64,000 nucleotides of DNA from contig CAWBPD010000016.1 in the NCBI GenBank assembly GCA_963790575.1, positions 1 through 64,000 of the forward strand, given 5' to 3'. The stretch comes from CAVTSA01 sp963790575 (lineage in GTDB: Bacteria > Chloroflexota > Dormibacteria > Dormibacterales > Dormibacteraceae). The translations under genes were made by a program, and so were the position numbers. The notes under the pieces were generated by a model. The model saw nothing but the letters and a program-made list of their open reading frames with translations. It was not told where the DNA came from and searched no databases. Numbering within the stretch: position 1 is the first letter of the stretch; each line of letters begins with the position of its first letter. This document shows, piece after piece, positions 17,221-24,860 of this stretch.

Positions 17221-18075
17221 ATGATCCGCCTCCGGGGCGCGCGCGTCCTGATCACCGGTGCCTCGAGCGGAATCGGCGCTGCCACCGCGCTCGCGTTCGC
17301 ACATCGGCACGCGCGGCTGGCCCTGTGCGCGCGGCGGGTCGACCGGCTGGAGTCCGTGGCCGAGCAGTGCTACCACCTGGGCGCGCAGGAGGTGATCGTG
17401 CGGCAGGCCGACGTGGGGCTGCCGGACGAGGCCAGGGCCTTCGTCGCGGACGCGCTGCGGCAGATGGGACGCATCGACGTGCTGGTCAACAACGCCGGAG
17501 TCGGCTGGCACGGTCCGCTGGTGAAGATGCCGGACCGGAAGATCTGGGAACTGGTGCAGACCAACCTGCTGGGCTATGTCTGGGTGACGCAGGCGGCGAT
17601 GCCGGCGATGGTGCAGGCGCAGGGTGGCGTGATCGTCAACGTGGGCTCGGTGGTCGGCTTCCGCCCGGTCCCCTACGCGGCCGTCTACTCCGCCACCAAG
17701 CACGCCGTCGCGGGTTTCTCCCACGCACTGAGGGGTGAGTTGAGCGGGACCGGGGTGAAGGTCGCGACGGTGAACCCGGGGACCACCATCACCGCCTTTG
17801 AGGGACGGCGCCAGGGCGGCCGTTTCACGCGGACGCCCGACCGGGTGGCGAAGATGGTGGTGGGGGCGGTCCGGTGGCCGCGACGCGACATCATCCCCTT
17901 CCCCTATCGGCTGGTGGCGCTGGCCGAGCCGTTCCTCGGGGGTCTCCTGGACCACGCGGCGGGCGAGCTGGAGCGCCGCCAGGACTACCAGCTCCCCGAA
18001 CCTATCCCGCCGGTCCCGGAGGCCGATCGGCGGCAGGAGCCCCCCGCCGGCGAGCCTCCTCCAGAAGCTCGCTGA
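17221..18075 (+). CDS. Short-chain dehydrogenase/reductase (copy 1)
   Basis: A 284-residue classical SDR: TGASSGIG cofactor loop, NNAGVGWHG, catalytic Ser in NVGSVVG and YSATKH (YxxxK). The C terminus is proline-rich. TAGACT lies seven nucleotides before the ATG with no ribosome binding site, a clear leaderless start. The coding sequence appears identical to copy 2. Its 3' end overlaps the DUF72 3' end antiparallel by 74 bp. Substrate unknown. Confidence 0.93.
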   Translation: MIRLRGARVLITGASSGIGAATALAFAHRHARLALCARRVDRLESVAEQCYHLGAQEVIVRQADVGLPDEARAFVADALRQMGRIDVLVNNAGVGWHGPLVKMPDRKIWELVQTNLLGYVWVTQAAMPAMVQAQGGVIVNVGSVVGFRPVPYAAVYSATKHAVAGFSHALRGELSGTGVKVATVNPGTTITAFEGRRQGGRFTRTPDRVAKMVVGAVRWPRRDIIPFPYRLVALAEPFLGGLLDHAAGELERRQDYQLPEPIPPVPEADRRQEPPAGEPPPEAR

Positions 18076-18575
18076 GCCGCCTCGCGTTGGTCACGGACCA
18101 GTTCGAGAAGTTGTTGTTCATGATCGCGTGGACCTCGTCCACCTGGTCTTCGACGGCCCGTATCCGAGGGACCCACTCCCCCAACTCCGAGTCCGTGTAG
18201 TTGTGCTGGAAGCGAACTGAGGGGGGCGCGCCCCGGCGGTTCCAGGTGTGATGGTTGCGGCCGTGGAACCGCACCACCGCCAGGCGCTGCGACGTCGCCT
18301 CCAGGACCGGCGGCAGCGCGGTGTCGAACCCCTGCGGCGTGTCCACCGCTACGTACGGAATGTCGTGCGCGCGGAGGAAGCCGAGCGTTCCCCGCTGGTG
18401 CCGCTCGTCCAGCCACATCCGCTTGCGGAACTCGACCGCGATCGGGATCGGGAACATGCGCTCCTGGCACTCCTCGATATAAGCGAGTGAGCGCGTACCA
18501 GGCAGGAACCAGGGTGGGAACTGAAAGAAGACGGCGCCCAGCCGGCCCGCCGCGCGAAGGGGTTCCAGAGCGTCG
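18002..18575 (-). pseudogene. Truncated DUF72 gene (3' fragment)
   Basis: This is the C-terminal 190 or so codons of DUF72, cut at the duplication join (18575). The intact gene is at 21385-22329. The frame continues past the join into sequence antisense to the zincin, giving a spurious 405-codon frame. The N-terminal half of the fold is missing, so the product is probably non-functional. Confidence 0.9.
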
Positions 18576-18652
18576 GGTGCACCAACGCGCGTCCGAGGGG
18601 GCGGCGTGTTAAGGATCCTGCGCGAGCCGGAGGCGGTTGGGATGATGACCCC

Positions 18653-19252
18653 ATGGCTTCCCCCACCCCCGCCGGCGCACCCCGGCCCGACCTGCGCATC
18701 ATCCCCTCGCCCCGGCGGCGGCGCTCCTCCTCCGCCCGTCTGATCGGCAACGTGGTCGAGGTGCGGGTGCCCGCGCTGATGCCGGCCGCCGAGCAGCGGC
18801 GGGTGGCGGAGCAGCTGCGCGAGCGCATCCTCCGCTCCATCCAGCGGGTCCGCCGCGCGCCCGATCTGGAACGCCGCGCGCAGGAGCTGAACCGGCTGCT
18901 GTTCGGCGGGAGGCTGCGCTGGCAGGCGATCGGCTTCGCCGAGCAGGAGTCTCGCTGGGGATCGTGCACACCCGGCTCGGGCACGATCCGGATCGCTCGG
19001 CGCGCCGCCGGCCTGCCGCCCTGGGTGCTCGACTATCTCCTGGTGCACGAGCTGGCCCACCTGGTAGAGGCCAACCATGGTCCCCGGTTCTGGGCGCTGG
19101 TCGAGCGCTATCCGCTCACCGAACGTGCGCGCGGGTACCTGATGGCGGTCGACCACGGGGCCGGCATCCAGCGCGACGCCGGTGATGACCTCGGCGAGGC
19201 CCCCGGTGACGGGGAACAAGACGACGACCGTGCGATCGCGGCCCGGGGCTGA
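18653..19252 (+). CDS. YgjP-like zinc metallopeptidase (copy 2)
   Basis: A 199-residue protein, same sequence as the copy at 15273, with the HELAHL zinc motif. Only 77 bp of original upstream sequence came with it; it lacks the full set of palindromes that precede copy 1. It may thus be expressed differently, or from transcription passing the truncated DUF72 end. Confidence 0.88.
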   Translation: MASPTPAGAPRPDLRIIPSPRRRRSSSARLIGNVVEVRVPALMPAAEQRRVAEQLRERILRSIQRVRRAPDLERRAQELNRLLFGGRLRWQAIGFAEQESRWGSCTPGSGTIRIARRAAGLPPWVLDYLLVHELAHLVEANHGPRFWALVERYPLTERARGYLMAVDHGAGIQRDAGDDLGEAPGDGEQDDDRAIAARG

Positions 19253-19261
19253 GCAGGACGC

Positions 19262-19624
19262 TCAGCGTCCGCTGCCAAGGCGGGCCGCGAGCCGTTTGGG
19301 GGCGGTCAGGCAGTAGGACCCCTCGATCAGGTCGCGGACCTCGTCCCAGTCGGTGCCGGCGCCGAGCCGCAGTCCCACCCAACCCTTGGGGCCGAAGTAG
19401 GGTGGGACGAAGAAGCGCTCCGGATCACTCTCACAGAAGACGTCACGCATCCCCACCGGCACCTTGACGATGATCGACCCGTGGTCGGGCGGCGCGACCG
19501 CGAACACTCGCTCCCGGACCCGGTAGGTGACCTGACCCCAGGTCTCGCGCTCGCCCGTCTCGGGGAGCCTCAGGGCGAGGTCCCGCACCCGGCGCTCCTC
19601 CGAGCTGTCCACGTGCTGGGTCAC
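19262..19624 (-). CDS. MmcQ/YjbR-family protein (copy 2)
   Basis: A 120-residue protein as at 15882, with Glu in LIEGSYC where copy 1 has Asp. Start GTG overlaps the stop of the HAD copy (GTGA), as in unit 1. Confidence 0.85.
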   Translation of the reverse strand: MTQHVDSSEERRVRDLALRLPETGERETWGQVTYRVRERVFAVAPPDHGSIIVKVPVGMRDVFCESDPERFFVPPYFGPKGWVGLRLGAGTDWDEVRDLIEGSYCLTAPKRLAARLGSGR

Positions 19625-20331
19625 CGCAGCGCCGCCGTCGCGAAGGCCGCCATGGACGGGAACGTCCACCCCGGTTCCACGGCTTCCGGAGGCGGCGGCG
19701 TGGCGCCCCAACCCGGCTTCTGATGCCGCCGGTCGATCCAGACCGTGGGCAGCCCCGCGCGCTGAGCGGGGAGGTGATCGTGGAACAGGCTCTGGGCCAC
19801 GTGCAGCAGCCGGTCGGGGGGGATTCCGAGCCGCTCCCGCGCCGCGTGGAGGGCCTCGAAGTTGCGCTCCGAAGGCTTGTAGGCTCCAGCGTCCTCGGCC
19901 GTCACCACCGCCGCGAACTCGACCCCGAGCCGTCGCGCGCTGCCGTCGAACGAGGCGCGGTCGACGTTGGAGAGGATCAGCAGCCGGTACCTCCCGCTCA
20001 GCTCGCGGAGGGCGTCACGCGAGTCCGGAAAGGCCGGCCAGTCGGGGACCGAGCGGCCGAGTCGCGCGGCGTCTTCGTCGGTCACCTCGGCGCCCAGCTC
20101 CCGCCCCATCCCTCGCATGCTGCGAGCCAGGATCTCGGGGTACGGGACCTCCGGATGCTCCAGCTCCTCCCGGGCCTCGTGGACGGAATACGCGACCAGC
20201 AAGCCGTCGGGGTCGAGGTGCAGCCCGCGCAGCCGTGCCCATGGTCGCAGCTCGGCCAGGATGCCGGCCTCCCAATCGATCAGCGTGCCGTAGCAGTCGA
20301 AGCTGAGCGCGGTGAAGTCCTGCAGGTCCAT
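19621..20331 (-). CDS. HAD-superfamily hydrolase (copy 2)
   Basis: A 236-residue protein as at 16241, with three amino acid differences noted there. Motifs SFDCYGTLIDW, LILSNVD and AYKPS are kept. The ATG at 20331 overlaps the stop of a small upstream frame as TGATG; it also has TACGGT eight nucleotides upstream, so either coupling or a leaderless start is possible. Confidence 0.88.
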   Translation of the reverse strand: MDLQDFTALSFDCYGTLIDWEAGILAELRPWARLRGLHLDPDGLLVAYSVHEAREELEHPEVPYPEILARSMRGMGRELGAEVTDEDAARLGRSVPDWPAFPDSRDALRELSGRYRLLILSNVDRASFDGSARRLGVEFAAVVTAEDAGAYKPSERNFEALHAARERLGIPPDRLLHVAQSLFHDHLPAQRAGLPTVWIDRRHQKPGWGATPPPPEAVEPGWTFPSMAAFATAALR

Positions 20332-20579
20332 CAGGGAGAACCGTAACGCCACATCAGTTGCCGGGTCAGGAGGGACGCTCGCCGGTGAGTTGCAGGAGCC
20401 AGCCCCAGGCGGATGAGCGCGCCGAGACCGATTCGTTCGACCACCGGTATCAACTTCGGGCCCAGGTAGGGCGTGGTTCTGCCGGCACCACGCTGCCCCC
20501 GGATCAACGTCAAGCGGGCGTTGCGGACGGTGCAATGCCCTGCCAGTAGCGCGGTCATGGCAAGCGGGGTAACGCGCAC
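20331..20579 (-). CDS. Possible small protein upstream of HAD (82 aa)
   Basis: An 82-codon frame starting at GTG 20579 and ending with TGATG overlap on the HAD start. It contains RLTLIRGQRGAGRTTPYLGP and a basic C terminus; not recognised. In unit 1 the equivalent sequence is broken by three single-base indels. The overlap argues for a gene, the lack of homology and the divergent SDR promoter 24 bp away argue caution. Confidence 0.3.
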   Translation of the reverse strand: MRVTPLAMTALLAGHCTVRNARLTLIRGQRGAGRTTPYLGPKLIPVVERIGLGALIRLGLAPATHRRASLLTRQLMWRYGSP

Positions 20580-20603
20580 GCGGCCCTACTTAGACTGAGC
20601 CGC

Positions 20604-21458
20604 ATGATCCGCCTCCGGGGCGCGCGCGTCCTGATCACCGGTGCCTCGAGCGGAATCGGCGCTGCCACCGCGCTCGCGTTCGCACATCGGCACGCGCGGC
20701 TGGCCCTGTGCGCGCGGCGGGTCGACCGGCTGGAGTCCGTGGCCGAGCAGTGCTACCACCTGGGCGCGCAGGAGGTGATCGTGCGGCAGGCCGACGTGGG
20801 GCTGCCGGACGAGGCCAGGGCCTTCGTCGCGGACGCGCTGCGGCAGATGGGACGCATCGACGTGCTGGTCAACAACGCCGGAGTCGGCTGGCACGGTCCG
20901 CTGGTGAAGATGCCGGACCGGAAGATCTGGGAACTGGTGCAGACCAACCTGCTGGGCTATGTCTGGGTGACGCAGGCGGCGATGCCGGCGATGGTGCAGG
21001 CGCAGGGTGGCGTGATCGTCAACGTGGGCTCGGTGGTCGGCTTCCGCCCGGTCCCCTACGCGGCCGTCTACTCCGCCACCAAGCACGCCGTCGCGGGTTT
21101 CTCCCACGCACTGAGGGGTGAGTTGAGCGGGACCGGGGTGAAGGTCGCGACGGTGAACCCGGGGACCACCATCACCGCCTTTGAGGGACGGCGCCAGGGC
21201 GGCCGTTTCACGCGGACGCCCGACCGGGTGGCGAAGATGGTGGTGGGGGCGGTCCGGTGGCCGCGACGCGACATCATCCCCTTCCCCTATCGGCTGGTGG
21301 CGCTGGCCGAGCCGTTCCTCGGGGGTCTCCTGGACCACGCGGCGGGCGAGCTGGAGCGCCGCCAGGACTACCAGCTCCCCGAACCTATCCCGCCGGTCCC
21401 GGAGGCCGATCGGCGGCAGGAGCCCCCCGCCGGCGAGCCTCCTCCAGAAGCTCGCTGA
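20604..21458 (+). CDS. Short-chain dehydrogenase/reductase (copy 2)
   Basis: A 284-residue SDR apparently identical to the copy at 17221 (TGASSGIG, NNAG, YSATKH), with the same TAGACT element seven nucleotides before the ATG. The 3' end overlaps the intact DUF72 gene antiparallel. Confidence 0.93.
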   Translation: MIRLRGARVLITGASSGIGAATALAFAHRHARLALCARRVDRLESVAEQCYHLGAQEVIVRQADVGLPDEARAFVADALRQMGRIDVLVNNAGVGWHGPLVKMPDRKIWELVQTNLLGYVWVTQAAMPAMVQAQGGVIVNVGSVVGFRPVPYAAVYSATKHAVAGFSHALRGELSGTGVKVATVNPGTTITAFEGRRQGGRFTRTPDRVAKMVVGAVRWPRRDIIPFPYRLVALAEPFLGGLLDHAAGELERRQDYQLPEPIPPVPEADRRQEPPAGEPPPEAR

Positions 21459-22329
21459 GCCGCCTCGCGTTGGTCACGGACCAGTTCGAGAAGTTGTTGT
21501 TCATGATCGCGTGGACCTCGTCCACCTGGTCTTCGACGGCCCGTATCCGAGGGACCCACTCCCCCAACTCCGAGTCCGTGTAGTTGTGCTGGAAGCGAAC
21601 TGAGGGGGGCGCGCCCCGGCGGTTCCAGGTGTGATGGTTGCGGCCGTGGAACCGCACCACCGCCAGGCGCTGCGACGTCGCCTCCAGGACCGGCGGCAGC
21701 GCGGTGTCGAACCCCTGCGGCGTGTCCACCGCTACGTACGGAATGTCGTGCGCGCGGAGGAAGCCGAGCGTTCCCCGCTGGTGCCGCTCGTCCAGCCACA
21801 TCCGCTTGCGGAACTCGACCGCGATCGGGATCGGGAACATGCGCTCCTGGCACTCCTCGATATAAGCGAGTGAGCGGGTACCAGGCAGGAACCAGGGTGG
21901 GAACTGAAAGAAGACGGCGCCCAGCCGGCCCGCCGCGCGAAGGGGTTCCAGAGCGTCGCTGAACGCCTCCCAGGCCGCGTCCAGGATCCCGGGTGGAAGC
22001 TGGTCCAGGTAGAGGCTCTTCTTCTCCCGCAACGCGGGCGCGAGCTCCTGGCGGATCTCGGGCGGCAGCGCGGCCGGCTGCGTCGGGTGATGCGTGAAGA
22101 GGGAGAACGACTTGACATCGAACCGAAAGCCAGGCTCGGTCCGGGCGACCCAGAGTTCGGCGTTGTGACGGGGCAGCAGCCCGTAGTAGGTGCTGTCGAC
22201 CTCGACGACCGGGAACTGGCCGGCGTAGAACTGCAGGCGCGCCTCGGAGCTGCTGACCCCGGGGGGGTAGAAGAGGCCGGAGCCGATCAGCTGTTTGTCG
22301 ATCCAGCCCGCGATGCCACAGCGGACCAC
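21385..22329 (-). CDS. DUF72 family protein (YecE-like)
   Basis: A 314-residue DUF72/YecE protein with a TIM-barrel-like fold (CGIAGWIDKQLIGSGLFYPP start, VEVDSTYYGL, FRFDVKSFSLFTH, FQFPPW, RFHGRNHHTW). Biochemical function is not established. Start GTG at 22329. This is the complete copy; a 3' fragment lies at 18002-18575. It overlaps the SDR 3' end by 74 bp. Confidence 0.92.
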   Translation of the reverse strand: MVRCGIAGWIDKQLIGSGLFYPPGVSSSEARLQFYAGQFPVVEVDSTYYGLLPRHNAELWVARTEPGFRFDVKSFSLFTHHPTQPAALPPEIRQELAPALREKKSLYLDQLPPGILDAAWEAFSDALEPLRAAGRLGAVFFQFPPWFLPGTRSLAYIEECQERMFPIPIAVEFRKRMWLDERHQRGTLGFLRAHDIPYVAVDTPQGFDTALPPVLEATSQRLAVVRFHGRNHHTWNRRGAPPSVRFQHNYTDSELGEWVPRIRAVEDQVDEVHAIMNNNFSNWSVTNARRLSELLEEARRRGAPAADRPPGPAG

Positions 22330-22362
22330 CGCGTTCTCACCCCACCGGAGGGCGGCCGGAGG

Positions 22363-22698
22363 TCAGGATGTCGGGGCGGTCTCGGGAGAGGCCGCGGCCG
22401 GAGCTTCTTCCTGCTTGTGCTTCTTGGCGTAGCGGCAGATACCGGGCTGAAACTCGCGCAAACGCAGGTCCTCCATCTCGCCTTTGAGGACGGAAGCCTT
22501 CTTAGCCAGCGTCTTGACGCTCTTGTCGTTGCCATACGGCCAGCGGTAGAGGAACTTGGTGTCGACCAGCAGGCAGACCTCGAGCTGCTGGCCGTTGGGT
22601 TCGATCACGTACTTGTAGCAAGGAACGGTCCGGCGAACGATTTCGTGCTTGGTGAAGCCGTTGATGCGTCCGTAGAGCATGTCCATCGGGGTTCGCAT
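22363..22698 (-). CDS. Hypothetical protein (111 aa)
   Basis: A basic 111-residue protein with no recognised domain. It has Tyr/Trp-containing central strands (CYKYVIEPNGQQLEVCLL), a Lys-rich helix and an Ala/Pro/Thr tail. TAAGAT lies 11 nt before the ATG at 22698. Lower GC wobble than its neighbours in places (TTCTTGG, AAGAAG) hints at a different history. It stands between DUF72 and the radical SAM gene on the same strand. Confidence 0.65.
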   Translation of the reverse strand: MRTPMDMLYGRINGFTKHEIVRRTVPCYKYVIEPNGQQLEVCLLVDTKFLYRWPYGNDKSVKTLAKKASVLKGEMEDLRLREFQPGICRYAKKHKQEEAPAAASPETAPTS

Positions 22699-22759
22699 TC
22701 CGGTGCTCGATCTTACCCTTTTGGGGCACGCGTCACACCCCAGTTCACATCGAGTCGCG

Positions 22760-23692
22760 TCAGCTGGCGAGCAGAGTCAGCTGCTCCGGCTCGGGCTCCC
22801 GCGGCACTGGCTCGATCGCCGGTCGCGGCGGCCCCCAGACGCCCAGCCGGCGCCTGAGCTCGCCGACCTGCTGCGTCACCGCTTTTGTCGCCGGCTCGGG
22901 CAGGTAGGCCCGGCCTCGGTAGAGCGCCTCGTAGCGGGGCAGCAGCTCTGGCCAATCGCGGGCGAGGGCGCCCAGGAAGTGCTCGCGCGTCCCCTCACGC
23001 AGATGGAGGAGGTTCGCCCACAGGTAGGAGGCGCCGGCCTCCCGCGCCCCCGCGACCACCCGCGCCAGCTGCTCCGGCCGGTCGCTCAACCCGGGCAGGA
23101 TCGGCGCCATGCTGACGCCGGCCCGGATGCCGGCGACGGTCAAGCGCCGCATCGCGCGCAGCCGCTGCTCCGGGGGCGCGGTACCCGGCTCCGTCCGCCG
23201 CCACACCTCGTGATCCAGCGTGGGCACGCTGAAGCTGACCGACACGCCCCCTCGCCGCGCCAGGTCAGTGAGCACGTCGATGTCGCGCACCACCATCGGG
23301 CCGCGGGTGATCAGGCTGGCCGGGTTGCGATGCCGGGCCAGAACCCCGAGGCAGGCCCGGGTCAGTCGGTAGCGTCCTTCCGCCGGCTGGTAGGGGTCGG
23401 TCGCGGCTCCGATCGCGACCTGCTCCCCGCGCCAGGACCGTCGGGACAGTTCCTGATCCAGCATCTCCGCCACGTTCGTCTTCACCCGGACCGTGCGTCC
23501 GTACTCGTCGCCGGAGGGACGGTCAGCCCGTTTCTCGAAGGCGCGCACGTAGCAGAAGGTGCACCGGTGCTCGCAGCCCATGTATGGGTTCAGCGACCAG
23601 TTGAAGGGCATACCCTGGACCCGGTTCAGCGCCGACCGGCAGGGGCGCTCGTCGAACACGACCGGCGCCCGCCGTGGCTCGAACTCTGCCAT
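22760..23692 (-). CDS. Radical SAM protein (Rv2578c/SPL-like)
   Basis: A 310-residue radical SAM enzyme. The cluster motif is CEHRCTFCY (CxxxCxxC), preceded by NPYMGCEH as in the Rv2578c/spore photoproduct lyase-like group; GAATDPYQPAEG and SLITRGPMVVRD are further signatures. The 4Fe-4S cluster reductively cleaves S-adenosylmethionine; the substrate is unknown. TATAGT lies six nucleotides before the ATG. The IS1595 element inserted 20 bp upstream of this start and may have replaced the -35 region. Confidence 0.9.
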   Translation of the reverse strand: MAEFEPRRAPVVFDERPCRSALNRVQGMPFNWSLNPYMGCEHRCTFCYVRAFEKRADRPSGDEYGRTVRVKTNVAEMLDQELSRRSWRGEQVAIGAATDPYQPAEGRYRLTRACLGVLARHRNPASLITRGPMVVRDIDVLTDLARRGGVSVSFSVPTLDHEVWRRTEPGTAPPEQRLRAMRRLTVAGIRAGVSMAPILPGLSDRPEQLARVVAGAREAGASYLWANLLHLREGTREHFLGALARDWPELLPRYEALYRGRAYLPEPATKAVTQQVGELRRRLGVWGPPRPAIEPVPREPEPEQLTLLAS

Positions 23693-23712
23693 CCCTCCAC
23701 TATAGAACGTCC

Positions 23713-23744
23713 GTATGGGGTATCTGCTTGAATGCAGTAGCCCC
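23713..23744 (+). repeat. IS left terminal inverted repeat
   Basis: Starts GTATGGGGTATC, then continues TGCTTGAATGCAG. Matches the right end with a perfect first 12 bases. Confidence 0.8.
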
Positions 23745-23752
23745 AGTATCTT

Positions 23753-24736
23753 GTGCTCGTGGCAGATGAAGATCACCCTCAAGCCGGTCGCGACTACCCC
23801 GGAGGCTGGCAGGCATTCGAGCGATGGTTTCCGGACGAGGGCAGTTGCGTCGAGTTCCTGGCCCGTGTGCGGTGGAAGGCTGGCTTCGTGTGTCCGGCAT
23901 GTGGGCACGGGGACGCCTGGAAAGTGGCCGGGCCCCGATGGATGTGCCGGCGCTGTGGGCGCAAGACGTCGGCAACCGCGGGCACGATCTTCCACCGTTC
24001 GCACCTGCCGCTCCCGACCTGGTTCGCGGCTATGTGGTTCATCTGCGCCCAGAAGAACGGCGTCTCGGCCCTGGGTCTGCAGCGCGTCCTCGGGTTCGGC
24101 TCGTACCAGACCGCCTGGGCCTGGATGCACAAACTGCGCCGCGCCATGGTGCGTCCGGACCGCGAGAAGCTCGGAGGTCCAGGCCGAGTGGTCGAGATGG
24201 ACTGCACCTTCATCGGTGGCCGGACGCCCGGAATGAATACGCCGCGGTACTACAACAAGGCCGAGGTCGTGATCGCGGTCGAGCATGCCGCGGCTCAGAT
24301 GCGAGGGCTGGGTCGCATTCGGATGTCGGTCATCGACCGGACGCGTCGAAAGCTCGACCTGGTGAGCTTCGCGAAAACGAACGTGGCCCCGGGATCGATC
24401 CTGCAGACGGATGGCGACCCCCTTTACCAGGACTTCGGCGAGAAGGTCGGAGTGACCGTCGATCAGCGGACCATCGAGCACTCCGGCTCGTTGGCGCACG
24501 AACTGCTGCCGGGTGTCCACCGAGTCGCGTCGCTGCTCAAACGCTGGCTCGCCGGAACCATCCAGAACGGCCTGGACGCCCGTCAGCTCGGGTACTACCT
24601 CGACGAGTACACGTTCCGCTTCAACCGTCGAGCCTCCAAGGCTCGCGGGCTGCTCTGGTACCGGCTCGTGGAGCAGGCCGTTGCCACCGATCCTCATCCG
24701 TACTACGAGCTCATCACGCCCCGGAGCGATTACTAG
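23753..24736 (+). CDS. IS1595-family transposase
   Basis: A 327-residue transposase. N-terminal zinc ribbon (CPACGH...CRRCGRKTSATAGTIFH, residues about 46-80) of the zf-IS1595 type, then the DDE catalytic domain with VVEMDCTFIGG (first Asp) and LQTDGDPLY (second Asp) and the late IEHSGSLAHELLPGVHRV segment. Start GTG at 23753. Frame is intact with no stops, so the element may be active. Confidence 0.93.
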   Translation: MLVADEDHPQAGRDYPGGWQAFERWFPDEGSCVEFLARVRWKAGFVCPACGHGDAWKVAGPRWMCRRCGRKTSATAGTIFHRSHLPLPTWFAAMWFICAQKNGVSALGLQRVLGFGSYQTAWAWMHKLRRAMVRPDREKLGGPGRVVEMDCTFIGGRTPGMNTPRYYNKAEVVIAVEHAAAQMRGLGRIRMSVIDRTRRKLDLVSFAKTNVAPGSILQTDGDPLYQDFGEKVGVTVDQRTIEHSGSLAHELLPGVHRVASLLKRWLAGTIQNGLDARQLGYYLDEYTFRFNRRASKARGLLWYRLVEQAVATDPHPYYELITPRSDY

Positions 24737-24741
24737 ATCTT

Positions 24742-24773
24742 GGGGGCGCTGCACTCAAATGGATACCCCATAC
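24742..24773 (-). repeat. IS right terminal inverted repeat
   Basis: Reads GTATGGGGTATC on the minus strand from 24773 inward, then CATTTGAGTGCAG. Confidence 0.8.
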
Positions 24774-24795
24774 ATCCGTTCGAAGAAGGTCGCGC

Positions 24796-24854
24796 CGAGT
24801 GCCGGCAGTCGGGGCGATGCGGCGCGTGAGAGAGCCCGAGTGCCCGCACTCACG
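24796..24854. repeat. Palindrome family 1, paired copies
   Basis: Copies at 24796-24814 (CGAGTGCCGGCAGTCGGGG) and 24835-24854 (CCCGAGTGCCCGCACTCACG). Located between the IS right end and the convergent 3' end of the FMN dehydrogenase, so it ends that transcription unit. Confidence 0.65.
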
Positions 24855-24860
24855 TGGCAC

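Larger units (their letters stand above)
15196..18575. repeat. Tandem duplication, unit 1 (3380 bp)
   Basis: This segment is repeated at 18576-21958 (3383 bp) with very few differences. It contains the zincin, mmcQ-like, HAD and SDR genes and the 3' part of DUF72. It begins inside a family 3 palindrome and ends inside DUF72; the join at 18575/18576 reads gcgtcg then ggtgcacc with no shared bases. Three single-base indels and most substitutions fall in the HAD-SDR gap. Confidence 0.95.
18576..21958. repeat. Tandem duplication, unit 2 (3383 bp)
   Basis: Second copy of 15196-18575, directly adjacent and in the same orientation. It continues into the complete DUF72 gene, so this copy retains the original right flank, while unit 1 retains the original left flank (LysR and palindromes). 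Confidence 0.95.
23713..24773 (+). mobile_element. IS1595-family insertion sequence (about 1061 bp)
   Basis: Bounded by imperfect terminal inverted repeats of about 32 bp: left 23713-23744, right 24742-24773, both beginning GTATGGGGTATC read inward and sharing TTGA and TGCAG further in. One transposase gene fills the interior. No clear 8-bp target duplication was found at these ends, so the exact boundaries may be off by a few bases or the element may be old. Confidence 0.88.

Noticed and set aside
18002..19219. A 405-codon minus-strand frame joining DUF72 to a novel N-terminal half
   Set aside because: The upstream half is antisense to the zincin gene and arises only from the duplication join; it is not a real fusion protein.
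22760..24754. A 664-codon frame extending the radical SAM protein upstream
   Set aside because: The extension is antisense to the IS1595 transposase; the radical SAM protein has a good start with a -10 element at 23692.
23705..24781. An 8-bp target site duplication at the IS ends
   Set aside because: Flanks gtccgtat and atacatcc are not direct repeats; no convincing duplication was found.
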